Origin: Salinibaculum litoreum | Lineage (GTDB): Archaea > Halobacteriota > Halobacteria > Halobacteriales > Haloarculaceae | Assembly (NCBI GenBank): GCA_009789175.1 | Contig: CP046866.1 | Location: 434,001-498,000 of the forward strand | Direction of reading: 5' to 3' | Length of the DNA stretch: 64,000 bases | Shown: positions 24,812 to 33,195 of the stretch, piece after piece | How the letters are laid out: the number at the start of each line of letters is the position of its first letter | Numbering within the stretch: the first letter of the stretch is position 1 | The notes under the pieces: generated by a model | What the model saw: only the letters and a program-made list of their open reading frames with translations | Database searches by the model: none | What the model was told of the DNA's origin: nothing | Position numbers and translations under genes: made by a program

Positions 24812-26194
24812 ATGACCGTTACAATCGTCGGCGCACAGCTCGGAGACGAGGGCAAGGGCGGTATCGTCGATCTCTTCGGCGACACCGCAGATGTCGTCGT
24901 CCGCTACCAGGGCGGCGACAATGCCGGCCACACCGTCGTCCACGACGGTGAGGAGTACAAGCTCTCGCTCGTCCCGAGCGGCGCTATCCGGGGCAAAATC
25001 GGCGTCCTCGGGAACGGCTGTGTTGTCAATCTGCGGACGCTCTTTGACGAACTCGACTCGCTCCGAGACCGTGGTATCGAGCCTGACGTTCGCGTCGCAG
25101 AGCGTGCACACGTCATTCTCCCACTGCATCGCGTCCTCGACGGTATCGAAGAGGATGTCAAAAGTGAATCCGACCAAGAAGTCGGGACGACTGGCCGCGG
25201 TATCGGCCCGACCTACGAAGACAAAGCCGGCCGTCGTGGCGTTCGCGTCGGTGACCTGCTCGACCCGGAGGTGCTCCGTGAACGGCTGGAGTATCTCGTC
25301 CCACAGAAGCGGGCGCTGGTCGAGGACGTCTACGGACTCGACCCGGACGACACCGAGTACCCCGATGCCTTCGACGTGGAGGCACTCTTCGAGGAGTACA
25401 GCGACTACGGCCGTCGCCTCCGCGAGGAGGAGATGACCGTCAACGCGGGGCACTTCCTGTCCCAAGTCCGCGAGGACGGACAGAACATCGTCTTCGAGGG
25501 CGCACAGGGCACCATCATCGACATCGACCACGGTAACTATCCATACGTTACGTCCTCGAACCCGACCGCCGGCGGTGCCGCAGCCGGAACCGGCATCAGC
25601 CCGGGCGTTATCGGCAACGGCGAAATCATCGGCATCGTCAAGGCCTACCTGACACGCGTCGGCAGCGGTCCAATGCCGACGGAACTGGGTGGCGTCGTCG
25701 GTGACACACCCGGCTACGAGGAGCAAGGCGAAGGCGACAACGAGGAGATTGCCACCTACATCCGCGAGGAAGGCGACGAGTACGGGACCGTGACCGGCCG
25801 CCCCCGACGGGTCGGCTGGCTCGACCTCCCGATGCTCCGTCACGCCACCCGGGTCAGCGGCTTCACCGGTCTGGCTGTCAACCACATCGACACGCTCGCC
25901 GGACTCGACGAAGTGAAAATCTGTGACGCGTACGAACTCGATGGTGAGACCATCGAAACGATGCCGTCGACGACGGCCCAGTGGGGCGATTGCGAGCCCG
26001 TTCTCCAGTCTTTCGAGGGCTGGTCCGATGTCGATTGGGCCAGCGTCGCCGAGAAGGACTATGACGCACTCCCCGAGGGTGCCCAGGCATACCTCGATTA
26101 TGTCAGCGACGAACTCGACACGCCGATTTACGCCGTCGGTGTCGGGCCGGGCCGCGAGGAGTCACTCGTCCTCGAACGCCCCTTCGAGCAGTAG
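24812..26194 (+). CDS. purA: Adenylosuccinate synthase
   Basis: A 460-residue protein. VTIVGAQLGDEGKGGIVDLFGD is the GTP/IMP-binding start with the catalytic Asp, and GGDNAGHTV carries the catalytic His. TTGRGIGPTYEDKAGRRGVRVGDL, FEGAQGTIIDIDHGNYPYVTSSN and TGRPRRVGWLDLPMLRHA complete the signature. The enzyme joins IMP and aspartate using GTP, the first step from IMP to AMP. A TATA-like box stands 26 bp before the ATG. It is slightly longer than bacterial PurA (about 430) owing to an insertion in the middle of the protein. Confidence 0.93.
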   Translation: MTVTIVGAQLGDEGKGGIVDLFGDTADVVVRYQGGDNAGHTVVHDGEEYKLSLVPSGAIRGKIGVLGNGCVVNLRTLFDELDSLRDRGIEPDVRVAERAHVILPLHRVLDGIEEDVKSESDQEVGTTGRGIGPTYEDKAGRRGVRVGDLLDPEVLRERLEYLVPQKRALVEDVYGLDPDDTEYPDAFDVEALFEEYSDYGRRLREEEMTVNAGHFLSQVREDGQNIVFEGAQGTIIDIDHGNYPYVTSSNPTAGGAAAGTGISPGVIGNGEIIGIVKAYLTRVGSGPMPTELGGVVGDTPGYEEQGEGDNEEIATYIREEGDEYGTVTGRPRRVGWLDLPMLRHATRVSGFTGLAVNHIDTLAGLDEVKICDAYELDGETIETMPSTTAQWGDCEPVLQSFEGWSDVDWASVAEKDYDALPEGAQAYLDYVSDELDTPIYAVGVGPGREESLVLERPFEQ

Positions 26195-26240
26195 CCGCTA
26201 ACTGCAAACGCTTTTTTGTCGGGCTCCCCTCCCCCAAGAT

Positions 26241-26435
26241 ATGCAAGAGGAGCTCATGGATATCCTGTGTTGTCCGGTGGACAAACACGAACTGGAACTG
26301 GAGGTCGACGACCGCGAGGATGACGAGATTCTCACCGGTCGGCTGGTCTGTACCGAGTGTGGTGAGGCCTACCCCATCGAGGACGGCATTCCGAACCTCC
26401 TCCCGCCGGACATGCGGGACGAAGCGCCGGCCTGA
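26241..26435 (+). CDS. Trm112-like zinc-binding methyltransferase partner
   Basis: A 64-residue protein. MQEELMDILCCPVDKHELEL and LVCTECGEAYPIEDGIPNLLP give a CCPxDK...CTECG zinc ribbon ending in the IPNLLP motif of the Trm112/YcaR family. In eukaryotes and haloarchaea, Trm112 binds and stabilises several methyltransferases that modify tRNA, rRNA and release factor. An AT-rich CGCTTTTTTG lies about 30 bp upstream. Partner enzymes are not adjacent. Confidence 0.8.
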   Translation: MQEELMDILCCPVDKHELELEVDDREDDEILTGRLVCTECGEAYPIEDGIPNLLPPDMRDEAPA

Positions 26436-26468
26436 ACCTTTTTCTTGGTGCCACGCACACCTCGAACC

Positions 26469-27038
26469 GTGCCAGACGAGCTCCCGGTTCACGTGAGTCG
26501 CGAGCGCCTCCACTCCCTGGAGGTGCCGCCGTCTTTCGAGACGCGTGACTCCTTCGATGTGGTGCTCGTCAACCACGGCGAGTCGTTACACGTCCATCTG
26601 CATCTCGACGACGACCTCTCACAGGTTGCCCGGATGGACGCCAGCAACCACTACGTCGAGGGCGACTCGCGGCGGCTTGTCAGGGTTGATGTCGATGCGG
26701 ATGCTATCCCCGAAGATGGCCTCTTCGGCCGGCTGAAAGTCGCCTCCGCATACGGCTCGGAAACTCGCTGGATCGACGTGGAACTGGAGCCGCCCCGCGA
26801 GGAACAAAACGAGGTGGAAGTCGACGAAGCACTCGCCGAGCCACAGCCCCGCGAGCCGGAACCGTCTCCCGAGTCCCCACTCGCCCGTCCCGAGGTTCCC
26901 GTCCTCGGCCTCGGCGTCCTCGCACTGGCCGTCGCTGTCGCCGCGGCGGTGTTCGTCCAGGACCAGCTCGTCTTGCTGGGTTCACTGGCTGTCCTCGCGG
27001 GCGTGCTGGTCGCGATGTATTTCCTGTTGCAGGAGTAG
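26469..27038 (+). CDS. Hypothetical protein with two C-terminal membrane helices
   Basis: About 189 residues from a GTG start (VPDELPVHVSRERLHSLEVP). The first 110 residues look like a beta-sandwich (DSFDVVLVNHGESLHVHLHLDDDL, LVRVDVDAD, GRLKVASAYGSETRWIDVELE). A Pro/Glu-rich hinge leads to two adjacent hydrophobic helices near the C-terminus, PVLGLGVLALAVAVAAAVFV and LVLLGSLAVLAGVLVAMYFLL. This is a tail-anchored architecture found in conserved haloarchaeal proteins of unknown function (perhaps DUF7524). It follows the Trm112-like gene after 33 bp, so it may be co-transcribed. Confidence 0.68.
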   Translation: MPDELPVHVSRERLHSLEVPPSFETRDSFDVVLVNHGESLHVHLHLDDDLSQVARMDASNHYVEGDSRRLVRVDVDADAIPEDGLFGRLKVASAYGSETRWIDVELEPPREEQNEVEVDEALAEPQPREPEPSPESPLARPEVPVLGLGVLALAVAVAAAVFVQDQLVLLGSLAVLAGVLVAMYFLLQE

Positions 27039-27057
27039 ACGATTCCTGTTGCCTGTG

Positions 27058-27651
27058 TCATTCGCGACAGGCCCACAGCCCCCGGTTTCCGTCTTTCGCG
27101 CGCTGCTCCGTGGCGTCGAACGTCTCACGCAGCGTGAAACTGGACTCGTAGACTCGCGCTCTGCCGGTCGCGACGAGTTCGTAGTTGAGATTGTCCTCGC
27201 CAATGTAGACATATGCGAGCAGACGGTCGTACCCACCGCGGCGGTCGGCCTGTGGGTCGACAGCAATCGTCACTGGGCCCTCGTCGATGCGTTCGTTGAC
27301 GTACTCGCTTGCGTCGATGCCGGCCTCGTAGAGACAGGCCCGCCCGGCGTCCGTATCAGGAATACCCTCGTACTCTCCAGGTCGATTGTCGGCCTCGACC
27401 TCCGGCGTGTCGATGCCCAGCAACCGGACGGTATCCCTGGTCCCGTTCTCGTAGCGGATGTCGACCGTATCGCCGTCGACGACCTGCACCACCGTCACGT
27501 TCAGCCGTTCCGTGCCAACATCGAGGTCGGAATCGCTCGCCGCCGGCTGGATGGTGCCGTTGTACTCCGTCGGCGTCTCGGGGACAGTCCCGCCACACCC
27601 GGCAAGCGCAAGCACAGCGAGAGCGACCACCAGACCGGTCCACCGGCGCAT
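27058..27651 (-). CDS. Lipoprotein thermonuclease (staphylococcal nuclease fold)
   Basis: A 197-residue protein. MRRWTGLVVALAVLALAGCG is a signal peptide with lipobox LAGC, so the mature protein is lipid-anchored outside the cell. VTVVQVVDGDTVDIRYENG, VRLLGIDTPEVEADN and YVYIGEDNLNYELVATGRARVYE are the SNase core, with the expected active-site Arg and Asp/Glu residues (RLLGIDTPE). It probably degrades extracellular DNA or RNA in a calcium-dependent way. Upstream in-frame codons would put the signal peptide inside the protein, so the start at MRRWTG is preferred. Confidence 0.83.
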   Translation of the reverse strand: MRRWTGLVVALAVLALAGCGGTVPETPTEYNGTIQPAASDSDLDVGTERLNVTVVQVVDGDTVDIRYENGTRDTVRLLGIDTPEVEADNRPGEYEGIPDTDAGRACLYEAGIDASEYVNERIDEGPVTIAVDPQADRRGGYDRLLAYVYIGEDNLNYELVATGRARVYESSFTLRETFDATEQRAKDGNRGLWACRE

Positions 27652-27662
27652 GCGAGTGTCGT

Positions 27663-27839
27663 TCAGTCCCGCTTGAGGGCGACCACGTCCTGGCTGTCGC
27701 ACTCCGGACAGGCGTCGTGGTTCGTGTAGAGCAATGTCTCGCACGTGCGGCAGGCATGCGTGGCCTCCTCGCTGGCGCTGGCTTCAGCCTCCTGTTTCAG
27801 TTGCTCGAACTTCTTGCCGAGGTTGTTGAACAGGCCCAT
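27663..27839 (-). CDS. Small zinc-ribbon protein
   Basis: A 58-residue protein, MGLFNNLGKKFEQLKQEAEA, then HACRTCETLLYTNHDACPECDSQDVVALKRD. The two CxxC pairs form a single zinc ribbon; the N-terminus is a charged amphipathic helix. Upstream in-frame codons are less likely. It is a typical haloarchaeal micro zinc-finger protein of unknown function. It lies 11 bp upstream of the nuclease gene on the same strand and may be co-transcribed with it. Confidence 0.7.
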   Translation of the reverse strand: MGLFNNLGKKFEQLKQEAEASASEEATHACRTCETLLYTNHDACPECDSQDVVALKRD

Positions 27840-28053
27840 ACCACCTGTAATTGCCCGGCCCGGATAAGTGTAGGCCAGTCGCACCTGCGGGCAGGATACC
27901 GTTGATGGACTCGTGGTTGCGACCGGTCATCCCTCCGTGTGCTGGTCAATTGTTGGCCCTGGATGACTCTACGTGACACAGCTCAGTGCCACCGGCAGAC
28001 TGTCTGGTGGGTTATTTTCACTTGCCGCTCATGAGTTAGCTCAAATGAAGAAG

Positions 28054-28124
28054 TGGGACCGCCGAGATTCGAACTCAGGTCCGACGCACCCCATGCGCCG
28101 AGGATACCGCTACCCCACGGTCCC
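28054..28124 (-). tRNA. tRNA-Pro (GGG)
   Basis: Read on the minus strand, the 71 nt fold as a cloverleaf. The acceptor stem is GGGACCG with CGGTCCC and discriminator A, and the T arm is CTGAG-TTCGAAT-CTCGG. The anticodon stem GGCGC/GCGTC encloses loop ATGGGGT, giving anticodon GGG. The variable loop is four nucleotides. No CCA is encoded and no intron is seen. Confidence 0.9.
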
Positions 28125-28244
28125 GCACTCAGGGAGAGTACCGTCCCGGGATTAAGCCCTTCGATTCGCCGGCTCCCCTGGGACGCAGTAGCGTGGGCTC
28201 GCAGTCAAGTGTTTATCGGTAGAAGCCACTGTCCACTGGCCGGC

Positions 28245-29171
28245 TCAGACCAGCACGCGTTCGAGTTTGACGACAGTACCCGACTCGGCTTCGGGGTCAC
28301 CGACGAGCGTCCCGAGACAGATCGCTGATCCATTGGGCGTGTAACAGGCTACCAGCGACCCTTGCTCGGGGGACACACCGCTTTCCGGGGCAGGGTCGGT
28401 CCCGAGGACGCCGGGCGCATAGACGGGTGCACCCTCGGCGACTTGACGGGCCGCACTGGGGGCAATCTGTACCTGCGGGAGTGTGACGAGCGCCCGCTCG
28501 GCGGGGTCGACGACCTTCCGTAGCGGGGTCATGTCGTCGTCTTCAGTCCAGAAGGCGAGCGCGTCGGCGAGGTCTTCCATCGTCACGAGCGCGCTGTCGT
28601 CGAAATGACCCGTCGCACTCCGGCGCAAGTCGCCCATATGCGCGCCGGTCCCCAGTGCCAGCCCGATGTCGTGACACAGTTTCCGGATGTAGGTGCCCGA
28701 CGCACAGCGAACGCGCAACAGTGCTTGCCGACCGTTCTGTTCGAGCAGGTCAAGCGCGTGAATCTTCCGGGTGCGCAACTGCCGGCGGACGGCACTCTTG
28801 CGCGGTGGCTTCTGGTAGATGGGGCCTTCGAACTCCGAGAGAACTGCATCGAGGTCGGCCGGCGGTGGGCCGTGTAACTCCAGTACCGCGATGTACTCCT
28901 TGATGCTGTCGTCGAAGACGCGCGCACAGCGGGCAGCGTCACCTAACAGGATGGGCAGACAGCCAGTCACCTTCGGGTCCAGCGTCCCGCCGTGTGCGAC
29001 GCGTCCGAGTTCCGTCTCGGTGCCAGCGGCAGCGAGGTGGTCATCGACCATGTCACGGACCCAGCCTGCCACCTGGTGGGCCGACGGCCCGGGTGGTTTG
29101 TCGAGGTTCACAACGCCAAACTCCAGCAGGGCCGCCGGCGAGCGCTCGCCAGGCGGGTCACGTAGTGTCAT
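28245..29171 (-). CDS. truB: tRNA/rRNA pseudouridine synthase, TruB/Cbf5 family
   Basis: A 308-residue protein. FGVVNLDKPPGPSAHQVAGWVRDM and AHGGTLDPKVTGCLPILLGDAAR are the core motifs; the Asp of GTLDPKV is the catalytic residue. RVRCASGTYIRKLCHDIGLALGTGAHM is the second signature. The C-terminal VYAPGVLGTDPAPESG region forms a PUA-type RNA-binding domain. Archaeal members work with Nop10, Gar1 and L7Ae on H/ACA guide RNAs. It starts one base from the end of cmk, in an operon with it. Confidence 0.9.
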   Translation of the reverse strand: MTLRDPPGERSPAALLEFGVVNLDKPPGPSAHQVAGWVRDMVDDHLAAAGTETELGRVAHGGTLDPKVTGCLPILLGDAARCARVFDDSIKEYIAVLELHGPPPADLDAVLSEFEGPIYQKPPRKSAVRRQLRTRKIHALDLLEQNGRQALLRVRCASGTYIRKLCHDIGLALGTGAHMGDLRRSATGHFDDSALVTMEDLADALAFWTEDDDMTPLRKVVDPAERALVTLPQVQIAPSAARQVAEGAPVYAPGVLGTDPAPESGVSPEQGSLVACYTPNGSAICLGTLVGDPEAESGTVVKLERVLV

Positions 29172-29749
29172 CAGAAGTCGTAGGCGACGCCGGTCACTGG
29201 TCGCTTGCCCTCGTCGACCGATTCGTCGTAGGCATCTGCTGCGTTTGCGACGAGGTCGAGGACGCCTTCTGGCCCCCAGCGCGAAGTGTTGACCACGAGG
29301 TCGTAGATACTCAGGTCCTCGATGTGGATACCGTAGTACTCCTCGTACCGGAGAGCCTCACTCTCGGCACGGGTCTGTGTTTCCTCGCGTGCGGTGTCGA
29401 CCGATTTCTCCTCGCGCTCGGCGATACGGGCAGCGCGCACCTCCAGTGGTGCATCCAGCCATACTTTGAGGTCGGCGTAGTCGCCGGCCATCCAGCCGGC
29501 CAGGCGCGATTCGAGGACGAGATTGTCGCGCTCGCGGGCGGTCGAGCGCAGGCGCTGGTCGAGATCGCGGTCTATCTGGTCGTCCTCCTCGGCGAGTTTG
29601 TTCAACTCCAGTGGTGTGAGGTCGCGTTCGGCCGCAATCTCACGGAAAATGTCCCCACCGGAGACGTGGTCGTACCCGAGCCGGTCTGCGAGCGCGGCAG
29701 CGAGCGTACTCTTGCCGCTGCCTGCCGGTCCGGAGACGGTAATCAACAT
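29171..29749 (-). CDS. cmk: Cytidylate kinase (archaeal type)
   Basis: A 192-residue P-loop kinase. [20 protein letters not shown] gives Walker A at residues 7-15, with [16 protein letters not shown] and a downstream [10 protein letters not shown] lid-like segment. It phosphorylates CMP/dCMP to the diphosphate. It directly precedes truB with a one-base overlap, the conserved haloarchaeal order adk-DUF106-cmk-truB, which links nucleotide supply with RNA modification genes. Confidence 0.88.
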   Translation of the reverse strand: MLITVSGPAGSGKSTLAAALADRLGYDHVSGGDIFREIAAERDLTPLELNKLAEEDDQIDRDLDQRLRSTARERDNLVLESRLAGWMAGDYADLKVWLDAPLEVRAARIAEREEKSVDTAREETQTRAESEALRYEEYYGIHIEDLSIYDLVVNTSRWGPEGVLDLVANAADAYDESVDEGKRPVTGVAYDF

Positions 29750-29816
29750 ACCAACCCTCGGCCTGTCGGCCTAAAAACCGTTGCGAGTTGCCGTGGCCGT
29801 CGGCCCTCGAACCGGA

Positions 29817-30701
29817 TTACGTCGGCGATGTCTGCACGTTCAGTGCCTTCCGAAGAATCTGGTTGAACCCCATCGAACAGAGGAAGTACCAGACCAGCCA
29901 CAGCTGGATGGGACCGAGCACCGATGTCCGCCAAGTGGATACCTCGCCGACGAGCGGGAGCACCATCGCTGGCTCGGTGGCCGTAATTCCCACGTCGAGC
30001 ACCATCCAGTACAGCCACAGGAACACCGGAATGGTCAGCATCATGATCCACACCATCGGGCGGAACTGCGCTTTGAACATGCCAGTGTTCTCGGCCATCA
30101 TCTCCATCTGTTCCTCGCGGACCTCCTCCATCAGTTCGTCGTCGTCCTGCTCTTTGGCGCGCTTGCGCTTCTCTTTGAGCTCCTGACTTTTCTCCTTGTA
30201 GTCGCCCATCACGTTGTCGTTCATCAGGTTGTCCTGCATGATGGTCGTAAACAGACCCGTCAGGAGCGCAAGCAACATCACGACGGCATAGAAGGGCAGC
30301 GTCTCGTTGAGTGGGCCCATCACGGTATCAATGACGGTGGCAATCTCGGCACGGACCGATTGCAGCGAGTAGCCGGCAAACAGCGCCAGCACGACCAGTG
30401 CTGCACCTTTGTCGTATTTCGACCAGCTGAGGTCCTCGTCGTCGTCGGCTGCGGGGTCGGCCTCGTCGAGCGCATCGCGGATGCCGTCGGGATCATCGAG
30501 TACGAAGCCATCGCCGCCGGCGTCGACGAGCAGTCCCTTCTCGATGAGCCGACCCCACTCACCGCTGGTGATGTCGTCACTGACATCACCCCAGGTGACG
30601 GTACCGTTCTCCTCGGCGACTTCGAGCACCGTCGAGAGTGCGTCAGTCATCGACTCGCCGTCTTTGGCGAGGTCGTCCACTTTCTGTGCGGTGCGTGGCA
30701 T
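29817..30701 (-). CDS. DUF106-family membrane protein (EMC3/TMCO1-like insertase)
   Basis: A 294-residue protein. A soluble, acidic N-terminus of about 95 residues (MPRTAQKVDDLAKDGESMTD) precedes three hydrophobic segments around KGAALVVLALFAGYSL, FYAVVMLLALLTGLFTTIM and FRPMVWIMMLTIPVFLWLYW. Between the second and third is a charged coiled coil (EKSQELKEKRKRAKEQDDDELMEEV). This is the layout of archaeal DUF106 proteins, relatives of EMC3/TMCO1 and Oxa1/YidC that insert helices into membranes. It sits between adk and cmk in one operon. Confidence 0.85.
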   Translation of the reverse strand: MPRTAQKVDDLAKDGESMTDALSTVLEVAEENGTVTWGDVSDDITSGEWGRLIEKGLLVDAGGDGFVLDDPDGIRDALDEADPAADDDEDLSWSKYDKGAALVVLALFAGYSLQSVRAEIATVIDTVMGPLNETLPFYAVVMLLALLTGLFTTIMQDNLMNDNVMGDYKEKSQELKEKRKRAKEQDDDELMEEVREEQMEMMAENTGMFKAQFRPMVWIMMLTIPVFLWLYWMVLDVGITATEPAMVLPLVGEVSTWRTSVLGPIQLWLVWYFLCSMGFNQILRKALNVQTSPT

Positions 30702-30728
30702 TGTACTACGGAAGGGGCTGCGTGGTAA

Positions 30729-31382
30729 TCAATTTTCTACCTCGGCGTCGATGGCGCTCTGGATGTCGTCCCAGACGCCATCTGGTGCCTGCTCGCCGTC
30801 GATTTCGACGAAACTGCTCTCGTCGCTGTAGTGGTCGATGACGGGCTGGGTGTTCTCCTCGAAGACATCGAGCCGGTTCTCGACGGAGTCGCGGTTGTCG
30901 TCATCGCGCTGGATGAGGTCGCCGCCACAGTCGTCACAGACGCCTTCCTCCTCGGGCTGGTCGAACTCGACGTGGTAGTTCGTTCCACACTCGTCACAGA
31001 CTCGGCGACCGGTCAGACGGTCGATTAGCTCCTCCCGACTCACCGACAGCGACAGTATCACGTCGAGGTCGGTCATGTCTTCGAGCTCCTCGGCCTGGTC
31101 GGAGTTGCGCGGATAGCCATCGAGTACGAATCCGTCGGCCTGAGACAGGGCCTCGTCGACGATGGCGTTGACCACTTCGTCCGGGACGAGGTCGCCCGCC
31201 TCCATGTACGCACGGGGCGTATCGTACTCCGTGTCCATGTCGGAGATATCCATGTCCTTGTTCGACCGGAGCGCGTCGCCGGTCGTGATGTGGTCGACGC
31301 CGTACTCGTCGGCGATGTTTGCACTCTGGGTGCCTTTGCCTGCACCTGGCGGTCCGAGAATCAGGATTTGGGGTGCGCTCAT
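30729..31382 (-). CDS. adk: Adenylate kinase
   Basis: A 217-residue long-form enzyme. LILGPPGAGKGTQSANIAD is the P-loop and DGYPRNSDQAEEL the NMP-binding signature. The LID contains a zinc knuckle, CDECGTNYHVEFDQPEEEGVC followed by DDCGGD. MSAPQILILG is used as the start, since an upstream in-frame ATG adds non-family sequence. It equilibrates ATP and AMP with ADP. It is first in the block adk-DUF106-cmk-truB. Confidence 0.9.
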   Translation of the reverse strand: MSAPQILILGPPGAGKGTQSANIADEYGVDHITTGDALRSNKDMDISDMDTEYDTPRAYMEAGDLVPDEVVNAIVDEALSQADGFVLDGYPRNSDQAEELEDMTDLDVILSLSVSREELIDRLTGRRVCDECGTNYHVEFDQPEEEGVCDDCGGDLIQRDDDNRDSVENRLDVFEENTQPVIDHYSDESSFVEIDGEQAPDGVWDDIQSAIDAEVEN

Positions 31383-31449
31383 GTCTCCCCGTACCCCGGC
31401 GGGGGTTAAATGATTGTCCAAACGCCTGTGGCCGGTCGCTGGGATTCGC

Positions 31450-31677
31450 TCACTCGATGAGCGGCAACACGATACCGAAAATCAGCGGGACGAACAGCGC
31501 AATCAGGACGCCTGCGACCTCTGCGTTGAAAAATAGTGCCTGCTCCCAACCCGGCAATTCGGCGTACAACGCGTGACCGATAATCTCACCGAGACCGCCG
31601 AGTGCGAACAGTCCCAGTCCGGTGAAAAACCCCTGTTTGGCTCGCTTCGCGTGGTCGATAGAATTCCCGTATGCCAT
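31450..31677 (-). CDS. Small two-helix membrane protein
   Basis: 75 residues, MAYGNSIDHAKRAKQGFFTG, with helices FFTGLGLFALGGLGEIIGHAL and AEVAGVLIALFVPLIFGIVLPLI. The frame is open further upstream but that part is unlikely. It resembles short haloarchaeal membrane proteins of unknown role. It lies upstream of adk on the same strand, where many haloarchaea have secY instead. Confidence 0.55.
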   Translation of the reverse strand: MAYGNSIDHAKRAKQGFFTGLGLFALGGLGEIIGHALYAELPGWEQALFFNAEVAGVLIALFVPLIFGIVLPLIE

Positions 31678-31792
31678 GTATCTATCTGCGAACACCCCTC
31701 GCGTATATGTTATCTGTTTTTGCTTCGAGTGTCGGTGTTGGTGATTCGGGCATACCGGAACGGCTATGCCACTCCGTCGGCTGAGCGCAATC

Positions 31793-32041
31793 ATGCAAGA
31801 AGCGATCATCGAGCCACTGCTCGAAGCTGCCGTCTTCGGGGTGGAGGTGGCGCTGTTCGTGCTGCTGACCGCTGCCGGCGTTTTCAGTGAACACATCGGT
31901 CTCGAAACTGTGGCCACAAGCGGCGACACCATCGGGCTCTGGTACGTCTACGTCGGCTTCGTTGCACTCTATGTCGGCGTGTATCTCGTGGGTTATGACC
32001 GGCTGCTCCCCCGGCTACAGCAACGACTGCAAAGCGCCTGA
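31793..32041 (+). CDS. Small membrane protein
   Basis: 83 residues from MQEAIIEPLLEAAVFGVEVA. The helices AAVFGVEVALFVLLTAAGVF and LWYVYVGFVALYVGVYLVGYD are followed by a basic tail (RLLPRLQQRLQSA). It is divergent from the preceding two-helix protein, about 115 bp apart. I do not recognise a family; membrane location is the only supported property. Confidence 0.55.
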   Translation: MQEAIIEPLLEAAVFGVEVALFVLLTAAGVFSEHIGLETVATSGDTIGLWYVYVGFVALYVGVYLVGYDRLLPRLQQRLQSA

Positions 32042-32133
32042 ACTGTCGGCGACGCCGTCCGTTTCTGGACCGACCACTCGGAGACGCGAGTTGTTTCGAA
32101 ACCCTTAGCCCCCGACCGGCCAACGGTCCGACA

Positions 32134-33147
32134 ATGGACCACCTACTCGTGCGTGCCGCCCGCGGGGAACGGACGGAACGCCCGCCGGTCTGGCTGATGC
32201 GCCAGGCTGGCCGGCATATCCCCGAATACCGCGAGATTCGGGAAGACTACAGCTTTCTGGAGGCTATCAAGGACCCCGAGGTCGCAACCGAGATTACGAT
32301 GCTCCCCTGGGAGTACTACGAGCCCGATGGGCTGGTGATGTTCTCGGACATCCTCACCGTGCTGGAGCCGCTGGGCTTTTCCTATCACATCGAGAGCGGC
32401 GTCGGCCCGGTCATCGACGACCCCGTCTCCGGTCCCGACGACGTAGACCGCTCACACGCCGACGTGTCCCGGGAACTCGATTACGTCGGCGAGTTGCTCG
32501 TCCGCCTGAACAACCGCGTCGGTGACGAGACCGCCATCATCGGCTTCGCTGGCGGACCGTTCACGCTGGCGTCCTACGCCGCCGCTGGCGGTCCCTCCCG
32601 GACGAACATGCCACTGCGCAAGCTTCGTGCCAAACATCCCGATGCCTTCCGGACGCTACTGGCCTCCTTCGCCGATGTCGTCAAGGACTATCTGGAGTTC
32701 CAGATTGGCAACGGCGCCGACGTAATCCAACTCTTCGACACCTACGCTGGCGCGCTCACGCCCGAAGATTACCGCGAGTTCGTCCTCCCGCTCCATCGGG
32801 AGATTCTCTCGGATTTGAACGCGCCGTCCCTCGTTTTCGTCCGGCGGATGGGTGGCCGACTGGACCTCTTGCAGGAAAGCGGTGCCGACGCGGTGGCACT
32901 CGACTGGACCGTCGAGATGGACCACGCCCGCGAGCAACTCGACGGGATGCCCGTCCAGGGCAACCTCGACCCGTCCTATCTCTTCGGTGACCCCGAGTTC
33001 GTCCGGGAGAAAACCCGCGAGGTCATCGACGCCGCTGGGCCGGAGGGCCACATTCTCAACCTCGGCCACGGCGTCAACAAGAACACACCCGTCGAGTCCG
33101 TCAGGGCCTTCGTCGAGACGGCCAAGTCATACGACCGCGAGGTCTGA
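32134..33147 (+). CDS. hemE: Uroporphyrinogen decarboxylase
   Basis: A 337-residue TIM-barrel enzyme. PPVWLMRQAGRHIPEYREIR carries the family signature arginines, DGLVMFSDILTVLEPLGF supplies the conserved Asp, and GFAGGPFTLASYAAAGGPS is the second signature. It decarboxylates the four acetates of uroporphyrinogen III to give coproporphyrinogen III. The other heme genes of the window, hemG and hemH, lie 5.6 kb away and point the other way. Confidence 0.93.
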   Translation: MDHLLVRAARGERTERPPVWLMRQAGRHIPEYREIREDYSFLEAIKDPEVATEITMLPWEYYEPDGLVMFSDILTVLEPLGFSYHIESGVGPVIDDPVSGPDDVDRSHADVSRELDYVGELLVRLNNRVGDETAIIGFAGGPFTLASYAAAGGPSRTNMPLRKLRAKHPDAFRTLLASFADVVKDYLEFQIGNGADVIQLFDTYAGALTPEDYREFVLPLHREILSDLNAPSLVFVRRMGGRLDLLQESGADAVALDWTVEMDHAREQLDGMPVQGNLDPSYLFGDPEFVREKTREVIDAAGPEGHILNLGHGVNKNTPVESVRAFVETAKSYDREV

Positions 33148-33195
33148 AGGAAACGTGACGAAGGGTTGTTGCTCCGGAACGTTGCTGGTGTAGAA

